A DNA stretch of 64,000 bases from an uncultured Bacteroidales bacterium (GCA_934725575.1 CAKVCK010000019.1:15433-79432), one strand, 5' to 3'; shown: positions 9,695 through 18,601, counted from the first letter of the stretch. Notes: generated by a model not told the origin, from the sequence alone. Program-made: numbers and translations.

Positions 9695-12187
9695 ATGCGC
9701 CGTTTTGCTATACTGCTTCTACTCCTTTTTATCTCCGTTCCGGGCTTTTCGCAAGGGCTCGGATTCTATGGGCACGACTGTCAGATTGACAAGAGGACTT
9801 CGTTCGAGATCAATCCGAGATGGTTCGGGAATTGCCACAGGGCACTGCGGCTTTCCTTTGGATTCCGGGCGATGCCGGGCGCGTCTGACGGTTACATCTT
9901 CAGGATGAAATCGGGACGTAAGGATGATTCCCCAATCGTGAATTTCTTTTACGAGGAGACATCTGAGTCTTATCTTTTCAAGCTGATTCTGGAAGGAAAA
10001 CGCTTCATCGCGCAACTGGATATCCCTAAGTCGCAGGTAAGGATCTCGCAGGACTGGACAGACATCTCCCTGACCTTTGATTCGGACAAGGATCTTGCGA
10101 CGCTTTGTGTCGGGAACGACTGGGAAGCGTCCGGCTCCATCGACCTGCCGAACACAATCCGGCCTCGCATCTGGTTCGGAAAGAGTGAGTACCTTATAGA
10201 TGTCCCTTCGTTCGCCATCAACAATCTGAGAATCTCTTTTGACGGTGATGTGATCACATTTCCTTTGGACGAGGATTCCGGTGACATCGCCGGCAGCTCT
10301 CGTTGGTATCTGCGAGGGAAGACGGTGAATCCAATCTGGCTGCTGAACGGGGCGTATCATTTCCGCAAGGTGGCTACCCGCAGGTCCTCCAGGATGCTCT
10401 GCGCCGGTTTCGACCAGCGGCATCACAGCATCTATATGTTCAACAGGGATTCCCTGTTTGTTTTGGATCTTGTTACTGAGCATCTTACGGGCCGAGCCAC
10501 ATCCAATCCTTGCCCTGTGTACAATGCCTGCGCGACTTCGTTCATCGATCCTGATGACGGCTCGGTCTATGCTTATGAGGTCTTTTATGATGATGCCGAG
10601 AACAGAGACCGTCCTACTGTGGCGAGACTTGATCCCGAGAGCCTGATCTGGGCTCCCGTGTCCTTCGAGTCGCTGGATATGCAGATGCATCATCATTCGC
10701 AGTGGCTTGACAGCGAACGGGATAAATTCATAATATTCGGTGGTTACGGCAACCGCCGTTACAATGGCTCCTTCTACGATTTTGATCTGTCTGACCACAC
10801 TTGGACGAAATGGGACATTGAGAGTGGCGATGAGATATTCCCTCGTTTCTTTTCCTCGATGGGATTTGACAAGAAAACCGGCAATCTTTTGATATTCGGA
10901 GGAATGGGTAATGAGAGCGGAGACCAGATCGTGGGCCGTGAATATTCATACGACCTTTTCGAGGTGAATCCTCGTGACAGGAGCTCCCGCAAGGTCTGGA
11001 CGGCGGACTGGAAAGGCGACAACTGCGTGGCTGTCAGGGGAATGGTTGTGGAAGGAGACTCGTTCTTCACGCTCTGCTATCCGGAATATGAGACTTTCTC
11101 AAAGTTGCGTCTTTACCGTTTTTCGCTCGCGACAGGCGAAATGGAGGTTTTGGGAGATCCTATCCCCATCAATTCCGACAAGATCACGACCAATGCCAAC
11201 ATCTATTATGACCAGGATCTTGGTATAATGGTTGCCTTGGTCGAGGAGTCTCCCGATGACATTGCATCTTCGGTCTCCACTTATGTGATTTCTTATCCTC
11301 CCGGTTCCGGGAAAGTCTCGACCGTGGTCTCCAGGATGCGTCGCAGGCTTGTTACAATCGTCCTTACCGTTGTCCTGCTTCTGGGTTCGGCCCTTGTCTT
11401 GATATTCACAAGGTCGGCGAGGAAGAAGCGCTCGCATTTGGCCAAGATGCCGACATTCATCAGATCCAACGATGACAAGCCTGACTCTGTTTATCTTTTC
11501 GGTGACTTGACTGTCATTGACCGTGACGGCAAGGACATCACCGCCCGCTTTACCACCAAGCTTCGTCAGATGTTCCTTATCGTCCTCAACAGCATTGATG
11601 ACGGCGGGGCTTCCTCTAAGAAGATCAGCGGCCTTCTGTGGCCGGACAAGGAGGAGGACAAGGCTAAGAACATCAGGGGAGTGACCGCCAACAATCTCAG
11701 GAAGTTCCTTGGAGAGCTTGACGGCATCAGGATGGTCTATGAGAACGGAAAGTTCAATTTTGAGTTGACACCGGAGTTCAATTGCGACTATCTTGAATTC
11801 CTTCGTATGCTTGGTTCCGGTTCACCGGATATGGATGCGTTGCTCGCTATCGTGGCCCGAGGCAAGTTCCTTAGGAATGAGTCTGATCCTATGTTCGATA
11901 AGATGAGGGGTGAGACTGAACGTCTTGTCAAATCCGTCGTGACTGTCGAACTTTCCAGACGATTCTCCCTCAAGCAGTATGAGAACACTGTCCTTTGCGG
12001 GGACATATTGTTCGGTCTGGATCCTCTGGATGACGAGGCGTTGGCGTACTCAGTCCGTGCCCTGATGGCTTTGGGGGATGAGGACAAGGCCGGCCGTCTC
12101 TATCAAACATTTATAACAAAGTACAAGAAAGACTACGGAGAGGATTATTCCACCTCGTTTGAAAGCATTCTGGCTGACAGGTCTTAG
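9695..12187 (+). CDS. Membrane-spanning sensor-regulator: LamG/Kelch-like periplasmic part, one TM, SARP/BTAD-like DNA-binding part
   Basis: 830 residues from the ATG at 9695, chosen over an upstream TTG because MRRFAILLLLLF begins a clean signal peptide. Order: signal peptide (1-20); beta-sandwich resembling a LamG/concanavalin fold (about 25-215); Kelch-like propeller with repeated F-I-I-F-G-G-Y-G / L-L-I-F-G-G-M-G blades (about 220-540); basic residues and one TM helix (about 549-572); a winged-helix segment (about 598-700: VYLFGDLTVIDRDGKDIT, KKISGLLWPDKEEDKAKN, NNLRKFLGELDG) with the SARP/OmpR-like pattern including the LLWPD motif; and a helical BTAD-like end. It diverges from the PUL, so it is probably its one-component regulator that senses a glycan in the periplasm. 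It is neither an HTCS nor an ECF-sigma system. Domain calls are from pattern, not search. Confidence 0.7.
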   Translation: MRRFAILLLLLFISVPGFSQGLGFYGHDCQIDKRTSFEINPRWFGNCHRALRLSFGFRAMPGASDGYIFRMKSGRKDDSPIVNFFYEETSESYLFKLILEGKRFIAQLDIPKSQVRISQDWTDISLTFDSDKDLATLCVGNDWEASGSIDLPNTIRPRIWFGKSEYLIDVPSFAINNLRISFDGDVITFPLDEDSGDIAGSSRWYLRGKTVNPIWLLNGAYHFRKVATRRSSRMLCAGFDQRHHSIYMFNRDSLFVLDLVTEHLTGRATSNPCPVYNACATSFIDPDDGSVYAYEVFYDDAENRDRPTVARLDPESLIWAPVSFESLDMQMHHHSQWLDSERDKFIIFGGYGNRRYNGSFYDFDLSDHTWTKWDIESGDEIFPRFFSSMGFDKKTGNLLIFGGMGNESGDQIVGREYSYDLFEVNPRDRSSRKVWTADWKGDNCVAVRGMVVEGDSFFTLCYPEYETFSKLRLYRFSLATGEMEVLGDPIPINSDKITTNANIYYDQDLGIMVALVEESPDDIASSVSTYVISYPPGSGKVSTVVSRMRRRLVTIVLTVVLLLGSALVLIFTRSARKKRSHLAKMPTFIRSNDDKPDSVYLFGDLTVIDRDGKDITARFTTKLRQMFLIVLNSIDDGGASSKKISGLLWPDKEEDKAKNIRGVTANNLRKFLGELDGIRMVYENGKFNFELTPEFNCDYLEFLRMLGSGSPDMDALLAIVARGKFLRNESDPMFDKMRGETERLVKSVVTVELSRRFSLKQYENTVLCGDILFGLDPLDDEALAYSVRALMALGDEDKAGRLYQTFITKYKKDYGEDYSTSFESILADRS

Positions 12188-12319
12188 GATCAGTTCTGGA
12201 TTCTCCTGGTGGCTAAAACCTTAAATCTTCTATCTGGGCTAAACAGTCTCTAATAGACAGCAGATATCGGCATTAGGAACGATTCTCTGAATATTCTTGA
12301 AAATTTTTAGTACTTTGTC

Positions 12320-12351
12320 TTGCAAGGTATTTGAAAATATTTATATCTTTG
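12320..12351 (+). promoter_or_regulatory. Promoter of the PspC-PadR operon
   Basis: TATCTTTG at 12344-12351 matches the -7 consensus TAnnTTTG, with TTG at 12320-12322 as a -33 element 21 bp upstream. The first gene starts 88 bp downstream. The 250-bp space between the regulator stop (12187) and this operon otherwise shows no clear terminator. Confidence 0.6.
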
Positions 12352-12438
12352 CATTGTAAAATTAATTGCAAAGCAAGGTCTTGGGCGGGCAATGAAGTTT
12401 AAGCGCCAGGACAAGATAATGATAATTAAATAGTTAAA

Positions 12439-13095
12439 ATGAAAAAGGTTGTAAATGTCAGTGTTGGAGGCCGGAGTTTTTCTCTGGATGAGGATGCCTA
12501 TGCAAGGCTTCTTACTTATTTTGATCACTTCAAAGCCCGTCTTGACCGTGACACACAGTCGGCCAAGGAAGAGGTGATGGCCGATCTGGAGAACCGGATC
12601 GCTGAACTGTTCGATCAGGGAACCGGCGGAGCTTCCTACCGCGTTGTCAATCTGGCTCTTGTCACGAAAGTGGTCGAGCAGCTCGGAATGCCGGATGGAT
12701 CCAAGGAACCCGAATCGGGAGCGGGCGGTCAGGAACAAAGCCAAGGGAATGAGGCTGATGATGAATATCCTAAGTCAGGATCAGGTGTTGATTTCACCTA
12801 TAACGGAGCTCAGGGAACCTCCCGCAGGAGGCTTTTCCGAGATTTGGACAACAAGACCATCGGAGGAGTGTGCTCCGGCTTGGCGGCGTTCCTCAATGTG
12901 GACATCACGATTGTCAGGATTATCTCACTTCTGACCCTGTTGCTTTGGGGAACCGGTTTTCTGGTTTATCTTGTTTTGTGGATAGTGGTTCCTGTCGCCA
13001 AGACCCCTGCGGACAAATGTATGATGAGGGGTCTTGAGCCGACGGCCGAGAATATGGCGAGATTCAGCCAAGGGAGGAGCGGTTATGGAAAATAG
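12439..13095 (+). CDS. PspC-domain membrane protein (short paralogue)
   Basis: 218 residues. N-terminal 90 residues are cytosolic and acidic (VNVSVGGRSFSLDEDAYARL, helical), a low-complexity linker follows, then a PspC domain at about 130-195: RRRLFRDLDNKTIGGVCSG, LAAFLNVDITIVRII, and a TM helix ending LVYLVLWIVVPVAKT. PspC-family proteins are inner-membrane components of phage-shock-type envelope stress responses; the specific role here is unknown. The last 11 bases overlap the PadR gene and a longer paralogue follows it, so the three genes form one operon. Confidence 0.85.
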   Translation: MKKVVNVSVGGRSFSLDEDAYARLLTYFDHFKARLDRDTQSAKEEVMADLENRIAELFDQGTGGASYRVVNLALVTKVVEQLGMPDGSKEPESGAGGQEQSQGNEADDEYPKSGSGVDFTYNGAQGTSRRRLFRDLDNKTIGGVCSGLAAFLNVDITIVRIISLLTLLLWGTGFLVYLVLWIVVPVAKTPADKCMMRGLEPTAENMARFSQGRSGYGK

Positions 13096-13414
13096 CGCCG
13101 ACAATGTACGCTCCCAGATGCGCAAGGGGGTCCTTGAATATTGCATACTCAGCATTCTGGCGCGCAAGGAGGCCTACGCTTCCTCGATTCTTGACGATCT
13201 GAAATCCGCGAATATGATCGTGGTCGAGGGCACCCTTTACCCGCTTCTGATCCGTCAGAAGAATCAGGGCCTGCTCTCCTACCGTTGGGAGGAATCCACG
13301 CAGGGACCTCCCCGGAAATATTACTGCATCACCGAAAAAGGTCGTCAGCAGCTCCGCGAGATGGATCAGGCCTGGCAGGAGATAGTGGAGACAATCAAAA
13401 CCATAAAGCAATGA
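13085..13414 (+). CDS. PadR-family transcriptional regulator
   Basis: 109 residues from the ATG at 13085 (MENSADNVRSQMRKG), preferred over an upstream in-frame start because the protein then begins like other PadR proteins. Winged-helix PadR signature: VLEYCILSILARKEAYASSI, VVEGTLYPLLIRQKNQGLL, then PPRKYYCITEKGRQQL. Starts inside the end of the first PspC gene and ends 4 bp before the second, so it is translationally coupled and probably represses its own PspC operon. Confidence 0.93.
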   Translation: MENSADNVRSQMRKGVLEYCILSILARKEAYASSILDDLKSANMIVVEGTLYPLLIRQKNQGLLSYRWEESTQGPPRKYYCITEKGRQQLREMDQAWQEIVETIKTIKQ

Positions 13415-13418
13415 AACA

Positions 13419-14531
13419 ATGAAACAAGTTGAATATGTCAGCATAGGCGGCTATGTGTTCTCTTTGGAGGACAGCGCCAGCCGCGCAGCCAAGGAATATC
13501 TTGACCAGCTCGAAGCCTTCTATTCCGGAAAAGAGAGCGGTGCGGAGGTTATGGAAGGGATAGAGGAACGTTTGGCGGAACTCCTTCTGGAGAAAAGCGG
13601 CAAGGGTGGTGTCGTCACGCTCGCTATGGTTAATGACGTGATCTCTGTCCTTGGCCGTCCGGAGACCATAGAGGAGGAGTCTTCGGACACACCTGGCGCT
13701 TCGACGGTTGGTGAGCAAGGTCGAACCACAGGCTCAGCGACCGCAGATCCGGATGCTGATCCTGCCGAAGCGTCCCGCCGTTCGTCAAGGAACTCTTCCC
13801 GAAATGACGCCAAACCTCGCCGCAGACTCTACCGCGACCCCGTCAACGGAAAACTGGCCGGAGTGTGCAGCGGCCTTGCCACTTACTTCAATGTTGATCC
13901 TGCCATATTCAGAATCATATTCATCGTCCTGACCCTGTTGGGCGGATTGAATTTCAGATTCTGGCCGCTTGAGCCGTGGATTCATATTTCCATTCCGTTG
14001 GTGTACATAGTCCTCTGGATCTGTATGCCGGCCGTGAAGACAGTGCGCCAGCGTGATGAGCTAAGAGGCGAGGGAGGCACGGTCGATGACATCAGCGCAA
14101 GGGTCCGCAACACCCCTCGTGAGGAGCAAAGGACCCGTGATTCGCAAACCTGGAGAAATATCAGCAGGATATTCTCCGTCATATTCGGGGTGTTTCTTCT
14201 TCTCGCCGGAGTCGCAGGCATAGCGTTCCTATGCTCATTCTGGTGGGGCGGTGAGGTACTTGGAAACAGCTTTTTCTACAATAAATTGATTGAGCGTATT
14301 GCCTTGGAGACCCCTGAGCTTCTGTCATTCATCTCCGTTCCTCTGGTGATGGTCGCCGCCATCCTTGTGGTCGCCATCCCTTTGTTCATTATGCTATATG
14401 GCGGTGTGATGCTGATCTTCGGCCTCAAGTCCCCGAAATGGCATCCTGGTCTGATTCTGTTCGTCATCTGGCTCATCATCCTGGTGGCTCTTGCCGTCTC
14501 CTCTTTGATGACATTCGCGGTGATTGTATGA
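13419..14531 (+). CDS. PspC-domain membrane protein (long paralogue)
   Basis: 370 residues. Same layout as the first PspC gene in its first 230 residues: N-terminal VEYVSIGGYVFSLEDSASRA domain, a Ser/Asp-rich linker, PspC domain at about 135-210 (RRRLYRDPVNGKLAGVCSGL) with TM helices. It then adds about 120 residues with further membrane segments (VIFGVFLLLAGVAGIAFLCS, LVMVAAILVVAIPLFIMLYG, and a C-terminal helix). The linker near 13699-13742 contains a degraded REP-like sequence. Function inferred as membrane-stress partner of the upstream PspC protein. Confidence 0.85.
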   Translation: MKQVEYVSIGGYVFSLEDSASRAAKEYLDQLEAFYSGKESGAEVMEGIEERLAELLLEKSGKGGVVTLAMVNDVISVLGRPETIEEESSDTPGASTVGEQGRTTGSATADPDADPAEASRRSSRNSSRNDAKPRRRLYRDPVNGKLAGVCSGLATYFNVDPAIFRIIFIVLTLLGGLNFRFWPLEPWIHISIPLVYIVLWICMPAVKTVRQRDELRGEGGTVDDISARVRNTPREEQRTRDSQTWRNISRIFSVIFGVFLLLAGVAGIAFLCSFWWGGEVLGNSFFYNKLIERIALETPELLSFISVPLVMVAAILVVAIPLFIMLYGGVMLIFGLKSPKWHPGLILFVIWLIILVALAVSSLMTFAVIV

Positions 14532-14561
14532 TCATTTTTATGAAATGAACCTTAAATGGAC

Positions 14562-14592
14562 TTGATAGGAACCGCCGAAGTGTTTACTTTTG
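14562..14592 (+). promoter_or_regulatory. Promoter of a possible small RNA or leader
   Basis: TACTTTTG at 14585-14592 fits TAnnTTTG, and TTG at 14562-14564 lies 20 bp upstream. Transcription would begin near 14599, followed about 45 nt later by a terminator-like hairpin. Confidence 0.55.
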
Positions 14593-14598
14593 CAAAAA

Positions 14599-14665
14599 CA
14601 TCAACAGCAGTTCTAACTTTACAAGCGTCGGGATGCCATCTGAAACATCACGGCGCTGTTTTTTA
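14599..14665 (+). ncRNA. Candidate small RNA or attenuated leader upstream of the LRR gene
   Basis: Between a good promoter (14562-14592) and a second promoter for the LRR gene lies a stretch ending in an 11-bp imperfect stem (14625-14635 with 14646-14656, GCGTCGGGATG against CATCACGGCGC) followed by TGTTTTTT. This is the form of an intrinsic terminator, giving a predicted transcript of roughly 65 nt with no ORF. It could be an independent sRNA or a terminated leader. No known family is recognised. Confidence 0.4.
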
Positions 14666-14721
14666 TACCTATTACACAGCCACTTTCCTCCTATATTCAT
14701 AGATATTCCGTGTTATTTTGT

Positions 14722-14729
14722 TACTTTTG
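14722..14729 (+). promoter_or_regulatory. Probable promoter of the LRR lipoprotein gene
   Basis: TACTTTTG matches the -7 consensus TAnnTTTG, 45 bp before the start codon at 14775. A -33 element at the usual distance is not obvious. Confidence 0.5.
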
Positions 14730-14774
14730 CAATCCTCGCCTGACGGCGACTATTGACAGCAATGGTTTGAGAAA

Positions 14775-17333
14775 ATGAATATCCTGAAGATATCGCTCGC
14801 TTACATAATGGTTGTGCTTCTGCTTTCCGGCTGTGGTGGAGACGCCGTGCCCGAAAAGCTGCTGCCACCGGATCCCCCGTCCGTTGGGGCGACGGTTGAC
14901 GGCCGCACGATAGTGCTGACAGCCGAGTTCAAAAGCGACGACAACCTCGACGGCATTACCGAATATGGTTTCTATTTCGGCCCGGACGAGGAGAATCTGG
15001 ACTGCCTGAGATTCCGCAAGTCGAACGATCGGTCATATTCATTGACAAGAGAAAACCTTGAATATTCAAGTTCCTATTTTTATAAGGCTTGGGTCAGCAA
15101 CGGCCGTGAGGAGATCTCCACTGAGCTTATGACGGTCAGAACGGGCGATGCCCCTGTTGATCCGGACCCGCCAGTGGATGGGATAATCCAGTTCAAGGAT
15201 CCACTTGTGAAAGACATCTGTGTGGCCAACTGGGATCTTGACGGTGACGGCGAACTGTCTATGTCTGAGGCGGCGAAAGTGATAGATCTCGGGCACGCTT
15301 TCGAGAGTACAGACATTGTGTCATTCAATGAATTGGAATATTTTACCAATCTACGTGTATGCTCTTTGGCGTTGTGCCATAAATTATCTGAAGTCAAATT
15401 GCCGGACAGTATCATTCAGATTCCAGCCAGCGGCTTCAGTGAATGCTGGGAGTTGAAACTGACCGGTCTTCCTAAGAATCTGACTCAAATGGGCGAATGG
15501 GCGTTCCATCAGTGTAAGAATGTGAGATTTACATCTTTGCCTGATGGTCTTGAGACTATTGGGTGGTATGCCTTTGCCGGAGCGGACAACATTGAATTGA
15601 CTGAGTTGCCGTCCAACCTCATATCAATAGGCTCGGCTGTTTTTGCGGGTAAGCAAAGTGTCCTTCCCGAGGACCTTCCCGCTTCGTTAAAGATGATAGG
15701 TGCAAGTACGTTTGGTGGGATAAAGAATTTCAATCCAAAGAGCATTCCGTCAGGAGTGTCAGAGATAGGGGAAGGTGCTTTCGATGGCTGCGAGGCTTTG
15801 TCTTGGACAAAACTGCCTGATTATCTGGTTAGGATCGGTGAGAACACGTTCCGGAATTGCTGGCATCTGGCTGCGACTGAGTTGCCTTCCGGCCTTAGGG
15901 AAATAGGTGAAAGCGCATTCGAGAATTGTTATTTTTTGAATATAACAGAGTTGCCGGATGGGCTTTTTACAATTGGTGACCGTGCGTTTAAAAATTGCGG
16001 GATAAAGAGCCTTTCTATTCCGGCAAGTGTCGATCATATTGGTACCGATGCCTTTTATGGCTGTTATCCTTCCGTCGTCAAGATTTACGCATCAGAGCCA
16101 CCGAAAATGTTGGACACCTATCTTGGTAATAGGGCAGAGGCTATTTATGTGCCTGAACAATCTATCCCGAAATATGAATCCGCCGCAAACTGGAGTAAAT
16201 GGAAAGGTAAATACAGAGCCTTGTCTGATGACGACACGCCGGAACCTCCGGTTCCTGACGGAAATAAGATTCAGTTTGAGGATTCCGCTGTCAAGGCGAT
16301 TTGCGTTTCTAATTGGGACAAGGATGGCGATGGCGAATTGTCATATGAGGAGGCTGCGGATGTCAGGACAATCGGAAGTGCATTCTCTCGCAGTACAGAC
16401 ATCCGTTCATTCAAAGAGTTTGAGTATTTCACAGGACTCACAGCTGTCCCGGACGATGGATTCTCTGGCTGTAAGTACCTGATTGATTTTAAATTGCCTG
16501 TCAAGGTGATCCGAATAGGAAACAGTGCGTTCTCAGGCTGTCCCAACTTGTGTCTGACAGAACTACCAGATGGTCTCGAAGACATAGGGCATAGAGCGTT
16601 TGCCGGTTGTGGAAACATAAGATTGAATTCGCTTCCAGAGACGTTGAGGTCGATAGGCGCTTATGCTTTTTCTTCTTGTGATAACGTGAACTTGACCAAA
16701 CTTCCTCCTCTTTTGACTTCTATTGAGACAGGAACCTTTGAGGGAAGCAATGGGGTGCTTCCTGAAGGGTTGCCGTCCGGTTTGGTCTCTATAGGCCCGA
16801 GCGCGTTCAGAAGTATAACTAAATTGAATCTCAAGAAGCTTCCTGACGGTTTGACGTTTATTGGCCTCCAGGCTTTTGAGGGGTGTGAGACACTTGCCTT
16901 GACTGAACTTCCGTCAGGGTTGACCACTATTGAGCTCAGAGCGTTCAAACGCTGCGGGAATCTGAAGCTGAAGAGCCTTCCGGCGGGGATTACAAAAATT
17001 GACAAAGAGGCGTTTGCGGGCTGTGTCTCTTTGGAGTTCACCTCGCTTCCCGAAGCTTTGACGGAGATTGGTAAAATGGCCTTTATGAACTGTGCGTTCA
17101 GGCAGTTGACCCTCCCTGCGGGAGTTGTCCGGATAGAGGAGGATGCTTTCAAGGGTTGTGAGTCGATGAAAGCAGTCAATATCTTGGCGGAGGATCCCCC
17201 GGTTATGGATGATATTTATCTGGGTGAATATGCTGATGTGATCCGAGTTCCGGCAGCTTCATTGGAAAAATACCGCACAGCTTCCGGCTGGAGCCAATGG
17301 AAAGCCAAATTCCGCCCGATCGCCGCTGAGTAA
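14775..17333 (+). CDS. BspA-type leucine-rich-repeat lipoprotein with internal duplication
   Basis: 852 residues. Lipoprotein signal (lipobox LSGC at about 17-20). A fibronectin-like segment comes first (about 37-125), then two copies of one module. Each copy starts with IQF-D-VK-ICV-NWD-DGDGELS, an EF-hand-like Ca-binding loop, at about 137-175 and 497-540, followed by a ladder of LRR_5 repeats (LP-GL--IG--AF--C) and a closing segment (AIYVPEQSIPKYESAANWSK and VIRVPAASLEKYRTASGWSQ). Such BspA-like proteins are surface adhesins or binding proteins in Bacteroidales. Monocistronic; no partner gene suggests a substrate. Confidence 0.88.
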   Translation: MNILKISLAYIMVVLLLSGCGGDAVPEKLLPPDPPSVGATVDGRTIVLTAEFKSDDNLDGITEYGFYFGPDEENLDCLRFRKSNDRSYSLTRENLEYSSSYFYKAWVSNGREEISTELMTVRTGDAPVDPDPPVDGIIQFKDPLVKDICVANWDLDGDGELSMSEAAKVIDLGHAFESTDIVSFNELEYFTNLRVCSLALCHKLSEVKLPDSIIQIPASGFSECWELKLTGLPKNLTQMGEWAFHQCKNVRFTSLPDGLETIGWYAFAGADNIELTELPSNLISIGSAVFAGKQSVLPEDLPASLKMIGASTFGGIKNFNPKSIPSGVSEIGEGAFDGCEALSWTKLPDYLVRIGENTFRNCWHLAATELPSGLREIGESAFENCYFLNITELPDGLFTIGDRAFKNCGIKSLSIPASVDHIGTDAFYGCYPSVVKIYASEPPKMLDTYLGNRAEAIYVPEQSIPKYESAANWSKWKGKYRALSDDDTPEPPVPDGNKIQFEDSAVKAICVSNWDKDGDGELSYEEAADVRTIGSAFSRSTDIRSFKEFEYFTGLTAVPDDGFSGCKYLIDFKLPVKVIRIGNSAFSGCPNLCLTELPDGLEDIGHRAFAGCGNIRLNSLPETLRSIGAYAFSSCDNVNLTKLPPLLTSIETGTFEGSNGVLPEGLPSGLVSIGPSAFRSITKLNLKKLPDGLTFIGLQAFEGCETLALTELPSGLTTIELRAFKRCGNLKLKSLPAGITKIDKEAFAGCVSLEFTSLPEALTEIGKMAFMNCAFRQLTLPAGVVRIEEDAFKGCESMKAVNILAEDPPVMDDIYLGEYADVIRVPAASLEKYRTASGWSQWKAKFRPIAAE

Positions 17334-17384
17334 TCAATCTATTGACAGCTTTCAGAAGGTTGTTGATGAATCGTCACCGATTGT

Positions 17385-17893
17385 TTACTCTTGGGCGATT
17401 TCCCAAGATTCAATCGTGCGGGTCTGTGTGGAGATATTCACTCCGACCTTGACGAGTACCCTGCCGGTCGCTGAGCTTGCCGAAGTACCGCAATCGATCT
17501 CAGAATCGGTCGCTGAGCTTGCCGAAGCACTATCCGCCCCCTCAAACCTGTACGGAATCAGATATCCTTTCTCGTCGATCTTCCTGAGCGCATCCTCGTC
17601 CAGATGCTTAGCCGTTGACATATCAAAATGGAACACAGATGCTTCATCCATTCCTTCTTCAATTCCCCGGCCTTAAGTCCATTGAACAACTCCGCTTCCC
17701 CCGCGAAGTAACTATGGATCGTGGAGGACAGCAGCGACTTCCCGAACCTCCTCGGCCTGCTCAGGAACACATATTTGTAATTCTCCGCCAGATCGTGCAC
17801 AAATCCCGTCTTGTCGATGTAGAGATACCCTCCCTCGACAATATTCCTGAATGTCTGTATCCCGATCGGGTATCTTATCCTTTTCGCCTCTAT
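17385..17893 (-). pseudogene. Remnant of AAA-ATPase-like / PD-(D/E)XK gene (internally deleted, frameshifted)
   Basis: The minus strand encodes RIRYPIGIQTFRNIVEGGYL-YIDKTGFVHDLAENY then FLSRPRRFGKSLLSST, the Walker-A region (RRFGKS) typical of the AAA-ATPase-like family that is usually over 500 residues long. After EWMKH the frame shifts by one base (near 17630) into VFHFDMSTAKHLDEDA. The text then jumps to what is normally the extreme C-terminus (GYLIPYRFEG ... LVKVGVNISTQTRTIESW, stop), so several hundred codons are missing. Two REP elements lie within the C-terminal piece. An RBS-like AAGGAG precedes the gene, but its expected start codon is not ATG. A functional product is unlikely. Confidence 0.8.
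17466..17527 (+). repeat. REP element, two direct copies
   Basis: GGTCGCTGAGCTTGCCGAAG occurs at 17466-17485 and again at 17508-17527 (42-bp spacing), inside the AAA-ATPase remnant, where it is read as S-A-S-S-A-T on the coding strand. Related copies are at 31150, 31199, 32469, 32500, 45383 and 45428. Confidence 0.85.
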
Positions 17894-18148
17894 AGCTCCT
17901 TATCAATTAATATTCAATCCCAAAGATAATAGTTATTCCGCAAATAATCAGAGTACCTGCTGAACCTTGACATCTGTAACAAATGAGCAGCGCACCGCAA
18001 CACGCTTAAAGTTTCTTCAAATATCAATTCATAGTGAGCCCTCTTCGGCAACGAAAACGCAGCAATATGTCGCCGAACACCTCCATCTGACCCTCTCCGG
18101 AAGCATATTCCGCCATTATCGCTTCCCGAAAACCCTCAAACACATTAA
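17894..18148. other. Intergenic stretch left of the dynamin operon
   Basis: CAAAGATA at 17921-17928 is the complement of TATCTTTG, a -7 promoter box reading left into the AAA-ATPase remnant. The rest, up to the TGGACC repeats, shows no convincing gene. Short open frames here have no recognisable protein pattern. Confidence 0.5.
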
Positions 18149-18197
18149 TTTGGACCAAATTTGGACCAAACGATCCCAAATTGTTTGAATATATTTG
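18149..18197 (+). promoter_or_regulatory. TGGACC direct-repeat promoter, copy A (dynamin operon)
   Basis: Two adjacent copies of TTTGGACCAAA (18149-18159 and 18160-18170; 11-bp period) are followed by the -7 box TATATTTG at 18190-18197. From the last C of the second GGACC (18167) to the first T of the -7 box is 23 positions. The same geometry recurs at 24977-25023 and 28704-28750. The repeats occupy the place of the usual -33 element, suggesting a dedicated activator or alternative recognition. A leader of about 150 nt follows before the first gene. Confidence 0.7.
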
Positions 18198-18351
18198 CAA
18201 CGTTACAAAAGAACGCTTGGACCCTGCCACTTTTTGGCACGGAAAAACGTTTATTTTGCAGAGTGAAAATACTAGTCAACTTCTATCAGGATAAAACTCC
18301 GTCAGGAGTCAACCCGAACAGAAAAGACAGACCAAGAAAAGTTTAACGACT

Positions 18352-18582
18352 ATGTTACGTGGTATCACCAAATTCCGTTGCCCCAACTGCGGCCACATCT
18401 TCGAAGCCCCCGACATCGAAGACAGCGCCACCGTCCGCACTATGCCGCAGCCTTGCCCACGCTGCGGGGCCAAGAGTTATCCAGAAAAATTTCTTCGTTA
18501 CTTATACTTACATTCTTTGACGGACCCAGCACCTAGCATCATAGATTTGATTCGGTTCATTATAGGTGGAAAGAGCAAGTAG
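18352..18582 (+). CDS. Small zinc-ribbon protein
   Basis: 76 residues. Two C-x2-C pairs, CPNCGH (10-13) and CPRCGA (35-38), about 22 residues apart, form a rubredoxin-like zinc ribbon; the rest is short and partly hydrophobic (IIDLIRFIIGG near the end). First gene after promoter copy A. Base composition in its first half is GC-rich like the chromosome and becomes AT-rich in the last third, which marks the left edge of the foreign-looking operon. Function unknown; zinc ribbons of this size are often adaptor or regulatory proteins. Confidence 0.75.
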   Translation: MLRGITKFRCPNCGHIFEAPDIEDSATVRTMPQPCPRCGAKSYPEKFLRYLYLHSLTDPAPSIIDLIRFIIGGKSK

Positions 18583-18601
18583 TATTCTTTTGAAAAACAT
18601 T

